Positions 9,541 through 19,899 of a stretch of DNA of 64,000 nt are shown here, in pieces (the first letter of the stretch is position 1; the number at the start of each line of letters is the position of its first letter). The notes under the pieces were generated by a model. That model had not been told where the DNA came from, did not search any database, and saw nothing but the letters and a program-made list of their open reading frames with translations. This stretch comes from Chlorops oryzae (Eukaryota; Arthropoda; Insecta; Diptera; Chloropidae): contig CM035806.1 of NCBI GenBank assembly GCA_020466095.1, positions 122,259,168 through 122,323,167 of the forward strand. The letters run 5' to 3'. A program made the translations under genes and the position numbers.

Positions 9541-10016
9541 TTTTTCGTTAAAAGCATGAGGTTTTCACTAAAGTCAACCATGCTATTCTTTTTATGTTGA
9601 TTGGTTCGCAGATCGTCGCCCGGAGATTCATGTGCTCTATACGCCATTTTAACGAATTTGAGTTAAGGATGCCATCCCCCATTATCAATGCCAAATTTTT
9701 TAAATCCGCAATCCATTTTTTGCTATATCTTCTAGTTACTGAGATAATTCATCTCCAGTTTGCTCTATATCCCTTGGAACACAATTTTTTTGTGTTCTTT
9801 TGCTCTATACGCCATTCAATGGCGTATAGAGCAAAATTTCAGTACAAAGTTAAGGTTTTAATTGACGATAGCCACTTTGCTCTACATGCCGTTTTCTTCG
9901 AGTAACATCGTTGATAATTTTTGTTTTTTTGTTTAAGTAAAACAGTAGTCTAAGTTAAAAATATAGGTATTGAAAGAATAGCGAAGCATTGGCATTCGTA
10001 CGACATCATCATATTT
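9541..10016. other. Non-coding region upstream of the polymerase, with GCTCTATACGCC motifs (copy 1)
   Basis: No convincing gene. The motif TTTGCTCTATACGCC or close variants appears near 9632, 9760, 9800, 9877 and, inverted, at 9821. A 27-base stretch at 9611-9640 matches 21030-21060 in inverted orientation, where it encodes part of a zinc-finger pseudogene, so part of this region may be a decayed finger gene on the plus strand. It could include a Polinton end or control region, but I see no terminal inverted repeat that proves it. Confidence 0.4.
9798..9836. repeat. Perfect 39-bp palindrome, copy 1
   Basis: Arms of 19 bases (TTTTGCTCTATACGCCATT and its complement) flank a single central C at 9817 with no mismatch. 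It lies about 260 bp upstream of the polymerase start. Confidence 0.95.
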
Positions 10017-10248
10017 GTCGTTCAGTGGATAAAGGGAATGAGTCCGCAAAATTTGAAATGGAAAAAAACGACAGAACAGTTGACGTTGACTTTAAAATTA
10101 GTTTTTACAACAAAACTCAAAATTGAAATTGCAAAATTAATTATTGGCGCTTCTTTTACAATTCTTAAAAAAGTCATAAAAGGAAGTGTATCCACGCTAA
10201 ATCTCAAAAACTTCAAATTAGACTCAATCCCTTTATCCAGTGAACGAC
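10017..10248. mobile_element. 232-bp MITE with 8-bp target duplication, copy 1
   Basis: Terminal inverted repeats of about 28 bases (GTCGTTCA.TGGATAAAGGGA) with two mismatches bound the element. Flanking octamers TCATATTT (10009-10016) and TCATATGT (10249-10256) match at 7 of 8 positions. An 8-bp duplication fits hAT-type transposition. No coding capacity. Confidence 0.75.
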
Positions 10249-10392
10249 TCATATGTTCAAGAAATATGCATAGCATATCTACATAGCAGATTAAAAAACA
10301 AAAAACCAAATCCAAAAGGAACCCGCGAAACTCTGGAACTCGCCTAATATTATAACAGCCCTCGTATAATAACAAAAAGTCTGGTTACCAAT

Positions 10393-10622
10393 ACCCAATA
10401 AACACAACGATAACGTAACGATATCGAGGCAAAATCGTTTTCTCTTAAAAATGTTTCGCGACGATAGTTCGAGACGATATCGAGACGATTTCGATATCGT
10501 GAGAGAGTCACTTATCATTAGCGAATCGAGATTTTCATCGTTCTCGAATCGTTAACGAGCCTTAACTCGAATCGCTAGCGAATCGAGAACTTCATCGCTC
10601 TCGAATCGTTAACGGACGATTA
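10393..10622. repeat. CGATATCG-type minisatellite element with ACCCAATAAACAC terminus, copy 1
   Basis: Begins ACCCAATAAACAC and is filled with CGATATCGAGACGAT-type repeats and a two-fold repeat of about 50 bases built on AGCGAATCGAGA and TCTCGAATCGTTAACG. The matching right terminus seen in relatives is absent, so this copy is truncated. Confidence 0.6.
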
Positions 10623-10696
10623 GCAAAAAAATCATTAATTTTTATATTTAATGTAAAATTCAAATAAGTCTTATTATAATACTATTTTCGGTTTCA

Positions 10697-10845
10697 AAAA
10701 AAAAAAAAAAAAAAAAAAAACGGTTCTATTGCTGGTAACCACGCTTTCGAATCCACCGGCTGTGGGATTTGAACACCGAACCTCTTGATTTCTAGTCATG
10801 TTTCTAGTCTGCTTACCCATTACGCCTTCCGATTTGGAAACAAAT
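10697..10845 (-). repeat. tRNA-like Pol III module ending in a T run, copy 1
   Basis: On the minus strand GGCGTAATGGGTAAGCAG resembles an A box, and GGTGTTCAAATCCCAC about 40 bases on is a near-consensus B box. The module runs to a run of about 22 T residues (minus strand), which would be a Pol III terminator. It is best read as a tRNA-derived SINE or tRNA pseudogene. No cloverleaf with a clear anticodon stem could be drawn, so it is not called a tRNA gene. Confidence 0.45.
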
Positions 10846-10878
10846 TAACAAAACTACCTTCGAGAATTAAAGTTTCGT

Positions 10879-11015
10879 ACCCAATAAACAAATAAACACA
10901 AAAACGTTAACGAGTTCGAATCGAATTCGATTCGTATTCGTTTAATGCGATTCGCGCTCTACGAATTCGATTCGAATTCGATTCGAACTCGTTATCGTTT
11001 TTGTGTTTATTAGGT
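10879..11015. mobile_element. 137-bp palindromic element with ACCCAATAAACAC / GTGTTTATTAGGT ends, copy 1
   Basis: The left end and the complement of the right end agree over about 45 bases, and the centre consists of GAATTCGATTCGAATTCG palindromes, so the whole element can fold back. It is the shortest complete member of the ACCCAATAAACAC family in this window. Confidence 0.65.
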
Positions 11016-11103
11016 CCTACTTATTTTTCTTCTTTTCCCTTATGTGTTTCGAGTTCAAAACGAGTTCACTAAACTACTTTCTAGGATTTCGTTTTTCTCA
11101 AAT

Positions 11104-11716
11104 ACTAAATACATGTGAGGAAAACGTGATTTTTTCAATTCTTGTGTATAGAAAGCACCCTTAATTACATTTCCCTGATAGTCTTCTAGAATATAAGTAC
11201 ATGGAGTTGTATTTTGAATCTTATTTATCTTGAAGATTTCCGTTGTCCAATTGGGTGTGTAGCTTTTCTCAAAAACATGTTTATATTTGCTTATTCGAAC
11301 GTAATCGTTTACATGAAATTGGGGCTTATTATAGACTTTCAGACGGTTGTAAATCGTTTTAGAATTGTTGCTGCATTTAAAGAATTCACTTTATCGGGTG
11401 CAATTTTTATTGTTCTGTGCACTTTTCCATTGTACTCTTTAGTCAATTTTTGATATTCATCAATCCACTTGTAAGAACCGCGATTACTGAAGCCCTTCCA
11501 CATCATATTTTTCAAAGTGCGATTTAATCGTTCAACTTTCGTTGCTTCCATTACACTATAGGTAGAGTAGTGAATTATTATATTATATAGTGAATTACCC
11601 ATTTCCACTAAATCAGCTTGCCAAAGATCATCAATATCTTTGGTTATAACAGCTCTTCGTCTAAAATTTCGTCGTGCCTGTCGATGGAGCTCCTCAACTA
11701 TTTGATATCGACTCAT
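11104..11716 (-). pseudogene. Polinton integrase, copy 2, cut off by the duplication boundary
   Basis: Same internal deletion of the catalytic core and same frameshift as copy 1, so both lesions predate the duplication. The C-terminal chromodomain end is absent because the repeat starts within the gene at 11104. Here the minus-strand frame runs out into unrelated minisatellite DNA of unit 1. Confidence 0.8.
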
Positions 11717-11955
11717 CTTGAAGATGGTATTCTGTGGTTTTGGTTTGGTTCTTGAATAATGTTTTGATTAGAAATCATTGAAAACGAAACATTTTCCGTA
11801 CCTTCTAAACGCTTCTAAACATATTCCATATACACCTTAAACCTCTCATCAATATCGCGTTCAATAGATGTAATTTTTTCATAAACGGTTTCAATTTTTT
11901 TATTACGGTGACTTTCATAAGCTTTAATTGAATCCTGAAATTCAGTTTCGATACG

Positions 11956-12838
11956 CATCAAGATTTTTTTTTATTTTTTTTTTTTATTAAAATAAACGCC
12001 TATTTTCAAGGGCAGCACTCAGACTTCCAATTTGTCCATTGTACTGACCCAAGATGGCATATTCTTTACAGGGTCTTCTCAGTTCTATGAATGAACCTTA
12101 GAAGATTCCTGAAAGATAAGGAAAGAGCATTCTTTCCGTATATGTCACACGTACCGAATGCCATCAGTCTGCTTCGAGAGAATGCCGGGCAGTCAAACAA
12201 ATAATGTTCAGCCGTTTCCTCATCCTCCTCTCCGCAGCACAGGCAGTTAGCATTTTCGGTGACTCCTATCACCTTGAGGTGCTTTGCAAAAGCGCCATGC
12301 CCTGTGATTGCATTAACCAAAAGTCTGCAGTCTCCCCTAGGTAGGGACAGCAGAAATTTGGCAGATTTGCTACACAAAGATGGCAACATTTGCTTCGAGA
12401 ACCTACACGTAGAAACATTTTGCCATTGCTGTGAACAGGTTAAAAAACCCATTCCGCAACAGCCGTCCTTATGTTGGCAGTAGCAACTCCTATGACTGGT
12501 TCCGGACCAAGAAAAGGTGTATCAGATGCAAGTTTGGCCAGCTTATCAGCTTCCTCGTTGCCTTCAACACCAGAGTGTCCTCTCACCCATCTGAGCTGCA
12601 CAGAGTTGAATTTACTGACGTAATTAACTCTATTTTTGCACTGTTTCACTAGATTTGACGAGACAGCAGGGTTAAACATTGCCAGTAGCGCAGCCTGACT
12701 GTCACTAAAGACATAGATGCTTCTACCCCGCCATCTTTTATCAACTAAATGATCCATTGCTTTAAGGATAGCAAAAACCTCAGCCTGAAACACTGTCGCT
12801 TTGCTCCCAAGTGGAAAAAAGAGTTTTCATCAAGACTT
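11956..12838 (-). mobile_element. 5'-truncated LINE, copy 2
   Basis: The counterpart of the LINE at 3310-4194. The left target copy here reads CATCAAGA followed by T residues (two bases shorter), and the right one is CATCAAGACTT at 12828-12838. The shared insertion point shows duplication after LINE arrival. Confidence 0.9.
12066..12827 (-). pseudogene. LINE RNase H/CCHC ORF, copy 2, frameshifted
   Basis: Same RNase H and zinc-knuckle protein as copy 1, but a missing A near 12445 (AGGTTAAAAAACCC against AGGTTAGAAAAACCC) shifts the frame between the RNase H domain (12793-12440) and the C-terminal part (12452-12066). Copy 1 is open here, so the lesion arose after duplication or is a base-calling error. 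Confidence 0.8.
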
Positions 12839-13039
12839 AGAATTACAAAATTTTTTGTTGCAGCGTCCCCCTTTACTATTGGATCTTTAAGATTTCTGAT
12901 GCGTTTAAAATGAGCGTTGAAGCTGTGATCTCTGCTAGCGCTTAGAGTCAATTCCGTATTAAAACTTTTTGACTTGGATGTATTGTTATTATATCGACCG
13001 AATTTGTCCACGCTCATCTTTTAATTTTTCGTCGAGTTT

Positions 13040-14062
13040 TCATTCAATTATTTCAGCTTCTTTAAGCTCTTCAATAATTGAAATAATTTCGTTGTTATGA
13101 TTTTATGTCCTGCTGATTGTGATGCTATGAGTAGTCGTAAACGATTAACCAATTCATTTGGGTCATCCCAATATATTATATAGTTGATTGGATTCAAATT
13201 TAAATTCATTAAACCAAATCCTTCTTTCTTCACATCTAAGTTCGAGTTTGACCCTTTACTCTCCACATCTTTGATTAAAATGTTTAGGTACTTGGTTCCT
13301 TTGTTTCCATTGACTTGACCACGAGATGTATACCACGTCTATAGGCATTAGTTTTCAATAGAATTTTCTTATACAATTTTAAATCCGGTTCAGTATATTC
13401 GATAGGATTTTTTGTAAACATTAACTGAAAAAGTCCTGGTGTCATTTTAAATGTTTCATCACCAACTTGAACTTCATTAGAACTTTTGAATGATATTTTT
13501 GAGTCTCCAAACATCAATTGCTTTTCCGAATTGTAATTCAATCCAAATATTCTATCTAGACTGTTTTGCGTTTCTAGTAGATCAAAATTCGGTTCATTTA
13601 ACAATTTACTGACTTCTCCTTCTTCTTCTTCCATGGCTTTAATAGTGTTTGATTTATTATCATCATCATCATCGTCATCATCATTGATATAAAATTGATC
13701 ATTGCTTTCTTCATCATCATAATCTTGAACAGAATCAACACCATTAGACCTTTTTGGTGTACTAGTTTCAATCTTTGGTAGTTTATTAATGTTTTTCCTC
13801 CTTTTTCTTTTTTCATCGGTCTTTTGAATAAACTTTTTTTGTTGAAAGTTTAAATATTTGCTTTAGAGTTTTCAGCCAAATCATTTACTATTTCATTTTT
13901 AACTTTAGTTTCTGTAAGAAAATCCTTAATTGGAGCTGTGATTGGCAGAAAAGTTTTTTCCAGACTTTCTGCTGTGCTTAAATCATCAATTTTAATGGCT
14001 TTGAACTTATCCTTCAAAACTTTCCTCGTCTAAATAATTTTGGAAAGCAATTCATCATCCAT
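13040..14062 (-). pseudogene. Polinton DUF8207-like protein, copy 2, more damaged
   Basis: Same gene as 4396-5421. Besides the shared in-frame TAA it has a further TAA near the N-terminus (CTCGTCTAAAT against CTCGTCTGAAT) and single-base losses near 13102, 13332 and 13806 that break the main frame into three pieces. The Asp run is shifted by a small repeat-length change. Confidence 0.63.
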
Positions 14063-14187
14063 GATTTTGTTGTTGCAACTGATAACGCTCTCAATGAACT
14101 GTTTGCATTAATGGTTAAAATATTAATGAGATCATTTAAGTGTCCATGACATCTTTTATATTATAAATTTTCCTCAATTTAATTGCC

Positions 14188-14416
14188 ACCTTCCGTGGCG
14201 TAGTGATTAGGAGTATGTCGTTGTCATACATCTATAGGCTCAAAGCGAGATTTTTAACTCTCGACACAGGTAGAAACTTTAGAAAATCATATTTGTTCTC
14301 TCTCTCTCTCTCTCTCTTTCACTGTAACTTCTACATTGCAGCTAAAAGGGAAATAGTGATAAAATATAACTCTCTCTCTCGAATAGGGAAAAGAAAAAAT
14401 AAAATTGTATACAGTT
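14188..14416 (+). repeat. tRNA-derived SINE-like insert, copy 2
   Basis: Duplicate of 5547-5775, with A-box-like and degenerate B-box-like stretches and a (CT)n run. One base differs in the B-box region (AGATTTTTAAC against AGATGTTTAAC). Confidence 0.4.
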
Positions 14417-14433
14417 TTTAAAAATATATTTTA

Positions 14434-15009
14434 TTAGTTTTCAATCGGGTACAGTAGTTTGCAGTTGTAATAATGCATTAATATGTGAAACTGTATATTA
14501 ATAATGTTTTGAAAAACATATTTGCTATGCATCGTATATATATTGTTTAGGGTAGAATAATCGTGATATTTGCAATATTGCATTCAACTCACTTGATGAA
14601 TAGTATATTTTTATGATAAGATATTAATGGACAATTAGGCGACCAGCGTATATTTTCTGCTAGAGGATCATCACTTATTTTCCATTTACAAATTTCCACT
14701 GTGCAAAAGTAACGTTTTTGCAATATCTTCACTGCCAGTGTAAAACATTCCAAATTGTGCAAGCCTTCTTGTATCCATCCATCCCAAAGGCCAATTTTCG
14801 AAAGTTTTTAGGCGCTCGCTCTCATAGCCCATTCGATCGGTCCTATCCAAAGGATCAACATTCTTTACACTCTGGATTGATGGTGGCTGTTGCTGTTGAA
14901 CAGATCTGCTTATGGAACAGGTATGTTCCATAATGAACAGGGCTGTTTGCTGTCGATGAAGAAGAAGAAGGATGACTATTGAACTGATCAGATTGTTGCT
15001 TGACTCCAA
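14434..15009 (-). pseudogene. BIR-domain protein in the Polinton, copy 2, frameshifted
   Basis: Identical to copy 1 through the first half of the BIR domain (ERLKTFENWP to FYTGSEDIAK). An extra T at about 14715 then shifts the frame exactly at the first zinc-ligand position. The region coding for the C-terminal part (14470-14630) has lost many short pieces compared with copy 1. The gene is dead in this copy. Confidence 0.7.
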
Positions 15010-15075
15010 ACATTGTTGTTGAACTGCTTGATCTGTTTTTGAAACTGAATATTTTGTTGTGCATACACTCTGCTT

Positions 15076-15387
15076 TTATAGAAGAATAAATATGTTGAAC
15101 CCTTTTCTAAATCGTCCACTATTTAATGAATCATCTTTGCTAATGACGAGAAACCCATATTTATCCTTCCAACATTCAGTACAAATTTTTAAAAAATCTT
15201 GAAATGACATATCAGTACCAACATGATCATTATAAATATGTCTTATGTTCGTTTCATCTTGTTTAAACATGATAATTAAGTTTGCATTGTCACGAATCAG
15301 ATGGTTTGGTATTCGAGTATAAGTTTGGCATAGATAAAAGCTATCAATATTATTGTGCCGACCCATACAGAAATAATTTCGACCCAT
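15076..15387 (-). pseudogene. Polinton packaging ATPase, C-terminal fragment, copy 2
   Basis: Identical in content to 6456-6767, again fused at its start to the broken end of the polymerase gene. The shared deletion therefore predates the duplication. Confidence 0.7.
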
Positions 15388-15389
15388 AA

Positions 15390-18304
15390 TTTATTGAGTA
15401 AAGGTTTTCATTATATTTGGGTTTCATATAGTCGTAATGGAAATCATACATTATAAATTTCGATAACTCGAGTACTATAAAACCTAAATAAATGGTTTAT
15501 CATATGTAAGATGATCCCAATCTAATTGAATTGCTTTCATAGAGTCGCTGAAATGTTTAACGCTGCGAAATGTTGGATGTGCTATAAGAGCACGAGCACT
15601 TAAATGTCGTCCTCTACTTTCCCATTCACTCACAATTTTTATGTTTTTCCTTTTATCTACATTTTCCATAGTTTTACCGTAAACCGAATTGTTGAGTAAT
15701 TTAAAAAAATCTTCTCAAAATCACTCTTAGAAAGCGTTCTATGATGAGTATTTAAGTCAATGTAGCTCTTTAACCAAGGTGACTGTTTAAACTTTAAAAC
15801 TCTATGAACTTTTATTAGTTTCATTCCATTCTTAATACATTGTTGTAGCACTCTATAGTGAATGATATAATTTCGTTTATCTGTTAAGTCTGTTATTAGT
15901 TTCGATGTCCTTGAACCACTAACTTTTTTATTTTCCGCACAAAAAGGAAAATCATTATGATATGAATTCCTTGGAGATAATCTAATTCTACTTCTAAAAT
16001 ATACCCATATGAAGCTTCTGAATTTATTTCAAATATATTCAAACTTTCAATGTCTTCTACCCATTCAAATTCTCCAGTAGGTAGGTACTGAGACATTGCC
16101 CAACCATACAAGTTGTTCGCATCTAAGTATACAATATATTCAGATGGTTTGGTGGAATCAAAATCAGGCATATATTTGTTGTTGGCTTTAGAATGTCGTT
16201 TTGAACATTGAACAATACCACCTCTGATTCCTTTTTTAACGAAATCATACATACTTATATCTGTAAATAGTTCGAGTTCTATTTTTGTTGATTTCAACAT
16301 TGCATCCCAAGATAAGCCCGGAATACTTAAGTATTGACAAGGATCCAAATCATAGATACTTTTACATATTTTTCGAAAATTTTCTAAGATATCGGTTAGG
16401 AGAAATAAATCTGTTTTTAAATAGAGAATCATGTATTCTTTCAATGATTGACAATTCAATGTATTCCATACATTTACAGCATGACTATAGTCCTCAATAG
16501 AACACTCACTATTATTTAGTATATTGAAAAATTTCTCACGGGGAGGTAGTTGATTTTCTTTAAGACGTTCAATTGAATCTAACTATTCATAGGGAAAGAC
16601 ACCCTTTCTTTTCAGTAAAGAAAACTGTTCAGTGTTGGGATACATTGATCTGAGTACGTGAAAATCTTCAGATGGCAAGTTTTGAGCTAAGCTTTCTAAG
16701 CTTGCTGTCATGAATCTATAGGAATCTACAAAACGGATTTCCATGCGTTCATTCTTGGGATTATCCCCCATTGGAATGTATTTCGATAGTGAAATGTAAA
16801 GCTCTTTATTGAGTGGAATTACTCTTATGTCTCCGGCAATGGAAGTGAGTTCTTTTACAAACAAATGACAGTCGTAGGCGGAAAAATTATGAAAGAAAAC
16901 TGGAATAAATTTCGATATCTGATATTTCAAATTACATTCCGAATGAGCTGCTCCACGAAAATCTCCAGTAAAATGACAGTGATCTGCAACTCGATCATTA
17001 ATAAGATCTTCATTACAGAAATGACATATAGAAATTTACAGTCATTTACTAATTTCTTTATAAACACTTCAACGCAATCCTCTCCCGTATAGATCCTAAA
17101 CTTATTCAAACTTTCATCAAATTTAGATTTAATAAAATAAGCGAATGCCATTGGCTTATGATGCTTAGTTCTTACAACTTTCTTCGAATCTTTAATTTTT
17201 ATATTTTCCAAAATGCACTCAAAATCGGCGTAAATAACAAAAGGTACATCTAGTTGCTTTTTTTGAGCACGAAACTTTAAAATTTTATTGTCCTCGTCTG
17301 GCAGCTTTGTTACGACATGATTACATACCAATTTATGAGCTTCCAATCGTTCCTTGGATAAGGTGTATTGAAGACAGCCATGACAGAAATGTTTCATTCT
17401 GTGATTTGCAGAAAGTTGAGAGCTCATTAATTTACAAGAATAAATTTAAAAAATTATAATAAAAATAATAAAAAATTAAATTAATAAAGATAAATATTCT
17501 GGGTTACCAACCTTAAAATATTTTTAATCCATATATAATGCGTTTGATTGTTTTCCTTCTCGAAAAACAATAGATTTATATGCTTCTGTTGTTCTCCTCT
17601 AGTAAAATAATACGGTCCAACAATCGCTTTACTCTCCTCATTCAATCCAAAAACATTTATACTTATTTCTGGATTATTCTCCTCAAAAATTTTAATTTGA
17701 TCCAATATCAATGGAAATGATAAGTTGGAGAAATTAAGCAAAGTTCCATCTGGGGTAGTAATGTGATCCAATTCTATATTTAGCTTATAATTTGAGCATT
17801 TTTCCAGATGTTGACCTGTTGGAAAGGACGATATCACTGCCCATTTGAAGCAATTCTCATCTTTATTTTTAACATTTATACAAGCATGTTTTTTCTGAAT
17901 CCATAATGGAAGCACTTATGACTAGATCCTCTCATGGGTCTATATTGGTTAATGTTCACTTCCAAGTGAACAATTCGTAAAAGAGACCATCCACTATCCC
18001 TTTCTTGAAAAACATTAATTTTTTCCAAAATATCTTTGCATTTCTTGGAAAAGTCCTCATTTATAACTGATAGCTCCGTTAATATAGTCATTTTAGTTGA
18101 GAAAGATTTTACCATTATTTTTGTTTCTTCCTCATTTTGCTTGATTAGCAAATATTCGCAGAATAATTCTATGGTAGATTTTATCGATGTATGCTTTAGA
18201 ATTAGGTTGCTCAATGCTTCCAGAACTTCTGTTTTTGCAGCTGCAAAGAACTGTTCTGGAATGAGTATACTTTCATCCTTATTCACATAAACTAGAGTTT
18301 CCAT
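15390..18304 (-). pseudogene. Polinton protein-primed DNA polymerase B, copy 2, broken but more complete
   Basis: Same polymerase as copy 1, with the 152 bases that copy 1 has lost. Here the N-terminal region ends in a C-x2-C-type zinc-finger-like segment (HFCHGCLQYTL...KLVCNH), followed by VPFVIYADFECIL, the exonuclease I motif with its Asp and Glu. Exonuclease II, III and polymerase motifs A and B follow as in copy 1. Motif C is missing in both. Extra lesions include single-base losses near 15491 and 15708, and small differences near 17660 and 17917. Inactive. Confidence 0.85.
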
Positions 18305-18561
18305 TTTTTCGTTAAAAGCATGAGGTTTTCACTAAAGTCAACCATGCTATTCTTTTTTGTTGATTGGTTCGCAGATCGTCGCCCGGAGATTCATGTGCTC
18401 TATACGCCATTTTAACGAATTTGAGTTAAGGATGCCATCCCCCATTATCAATGCCAAATTTTTTAAATCCGCAATCCATTTTTTGCTATATCTTCTAGTT
18501 ACTGAGATAATTCATCTCCAGTTTGCTCTATATCCCTTGGAACACAATTTTTTTTGTGTTC

Positions 18562-18600
18562 TTTTGCTCTATACGCCATTCAATGGCGTATAGAGCAAAA
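18562..18600. repeat. Perfect 39-bp palindrome, copy 2
   Basis: Identical to 9798-9836: two 19-base arms around one C. Confidence 0.95.
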
Positions 18601-18780
18601 TTTCAGTACAAAGTTAAGGTTTTAATTGACGATAGCCACTTTGCTCTACATGCCGTTTTCTTCGAGTAACATCGTTGATAATTTTTGTTTTTTTGTTTAA
18701 GTAAAACAGTAGTCTAAGTTAAAAATATAGGTATTGAAAGAATAGCGAAGCATTGGCATTCGTACGACATCATCATATTT

Positions 18781-19012
18781 GTCGTTCAGTGGATAAAGGG
18801 AATGAGTCCGCAAAATTTGAAATGGAAAAAAACGACAGAACAGTTGACGTTGACTTTAAAATTAGTTTTTACAACAAAACTCAAAATTGAAATTGCAAAA
18901 TTAATTATTGGCGCTTCTTTTACAATTCTTAAAAAAGTCATAAAAGGAAGTGTATCCACGCTAAATCTCAAAAACTTCAAATTAGACTCAATCCCTTTAT
19001 CCAGTGAACGAC
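18781..19012. mobile_element. 232-bp MITE, copy 2
   Basis: Duplicate of 10017-10248 with the same inverted repeats and flanking octamers. Confidence 0.75.
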
Positions 19013-19156
19013 TCATATGTTCAAGAAATATGCATAGCATATCTACATAGCAGATTAAAAAACAAAAAACCAAATCCAAAAGGAACCCGCGAAACTCTGG
19101 AACTCGCCTAATATTATAACAGCCCTCGTATAATAACAAAAAGTCTGGTTACCAAT

Positions 19157-19386
19157 ACCCAATAAACACAACGATAACGTAACGATATCGAGGCAAAATC
19201 GTTTTCTCTTAAAAATGTTTCGCGACGATAGTTCGAGACGATATCGAGACGATTTCGATATCGTGAGAGAGTCACTTATCATTAGCGAATCGAGATTTTC
19301 ATCGTTCTCGAATCGTTAACGAGCCTTAACTCGAATCGCTAGCGAATCGAGAACTTCATCGCTCTCGAATCGTTAACGGACGATTA
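19157..19386. repeat. CGATATCG-type minisatellite element, copy 2
   Basis: Duplicate of 10393-10622. Confidence 0.6.
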
Positions 19387-19459
19387 GCAAAAAAATCATT
19401 AATTTTTATATTTAATGTAAAATTCAAATAAGTCTTATTATAATACTATTTTCGGTTTC

Positions 19460-19607
19460 AAAAAAAAAAAAAAAAAAAAAAAACGGTTCTATTGCTGGTA
19501 ACCACGCTTTCGAATCCACCGGCTGTGGGATTTGAACACCGAACCTCTTGATTTCTAGTCATGTTTCTAGTCTGCTTACCCATTACGCCTTCCGATTTGG
19601 AAACAAA
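19460..19607 (-). repeat. tRNA-like Pol III module, copy 2
   Basis: Duplicate of 10697-10845. The T run is slightly shorter than in copy 1. Confidence 0.45.
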
Positions 19608-19641
19608 TTAACAAAACTACCTTCGAGAATTAAAGTTTCGT

Positions 19642-19779
19642 ACCCAATAAACAAATAAACACAAAAACGTTAACGAGTTCGAATCGAATTCGATTCGTAT
19701 TCGTTTAATGCGATTCGCGCTCTACGAATTCGATTCGAATTCGATTCGAACTCGTTATCGTTTTTGTGTTTATTAGGTC
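19642..19779. mobile_element. Palindromic ACCCAATAAACAC element, copy 2
   Basis: Duplicate of 10879-11015, complete with both termini. Confidence 0.65.
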
Positions 19780-19899
19780 CTACTTATTTTTCTTCTTTTC
19801 CCTTATGTGTTTCGAGTTCAAAACGAGTTCACTAAACTACTTTCTAGGATTTCGTTTTTCTCAAATTCGTAACAAATTTGTGGCGATATAATCTTCGTT

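Larger units (their letters stand above)
2460..11103. repeat. Tandem segmental duplication, unit 1 (8644 bp)
   Basis: Positions 2460-11103 recur directly as 11104-19866. The offset is exactly 8644 at the left end and drifts through small indels to 8618 and then 8764 at the right end. The block carries most of the Polinton (integrase to polymerase), the LINE, a SINE-like unit, two MITEs and minisatellites. The junction at 11103/11104 joins the sequence following CTCAAAT to ACTAAATAC, with only 0-1 bases of shared sequence at the exact join, although both donor sites carry TTTCTCAA just before it. Confidence 0.93.
11815..13017 (-). pseudogene. Polinton MSVDKFGR fibre-like protein, copy 2, split by the LINE
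   Basis: Begins at 13017 with the same MSVDKFGR start and DAATK motif, is interrupted by the LINE at 11965-12827 and resumes on the other side. The T run near 11890 has one more T than copy 1, which keeps the post-LINE frame (RNKKIETVYEKITSIERD-like) continuous. Confidence 0.6.
11104..19866. repeat. Tandem segmental duplication, unit 2 (about 8763 bp)
   Basis: Direct repeat of 2460-11103. It retains 152 bp (17142-17293) that unit 1 lacks and has many single-base gaps plus a cluster of small deletions at 14470-14630. After 19866 the sequence leaves the repeat and enters a different minisatellite. Confidence 0.93.
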
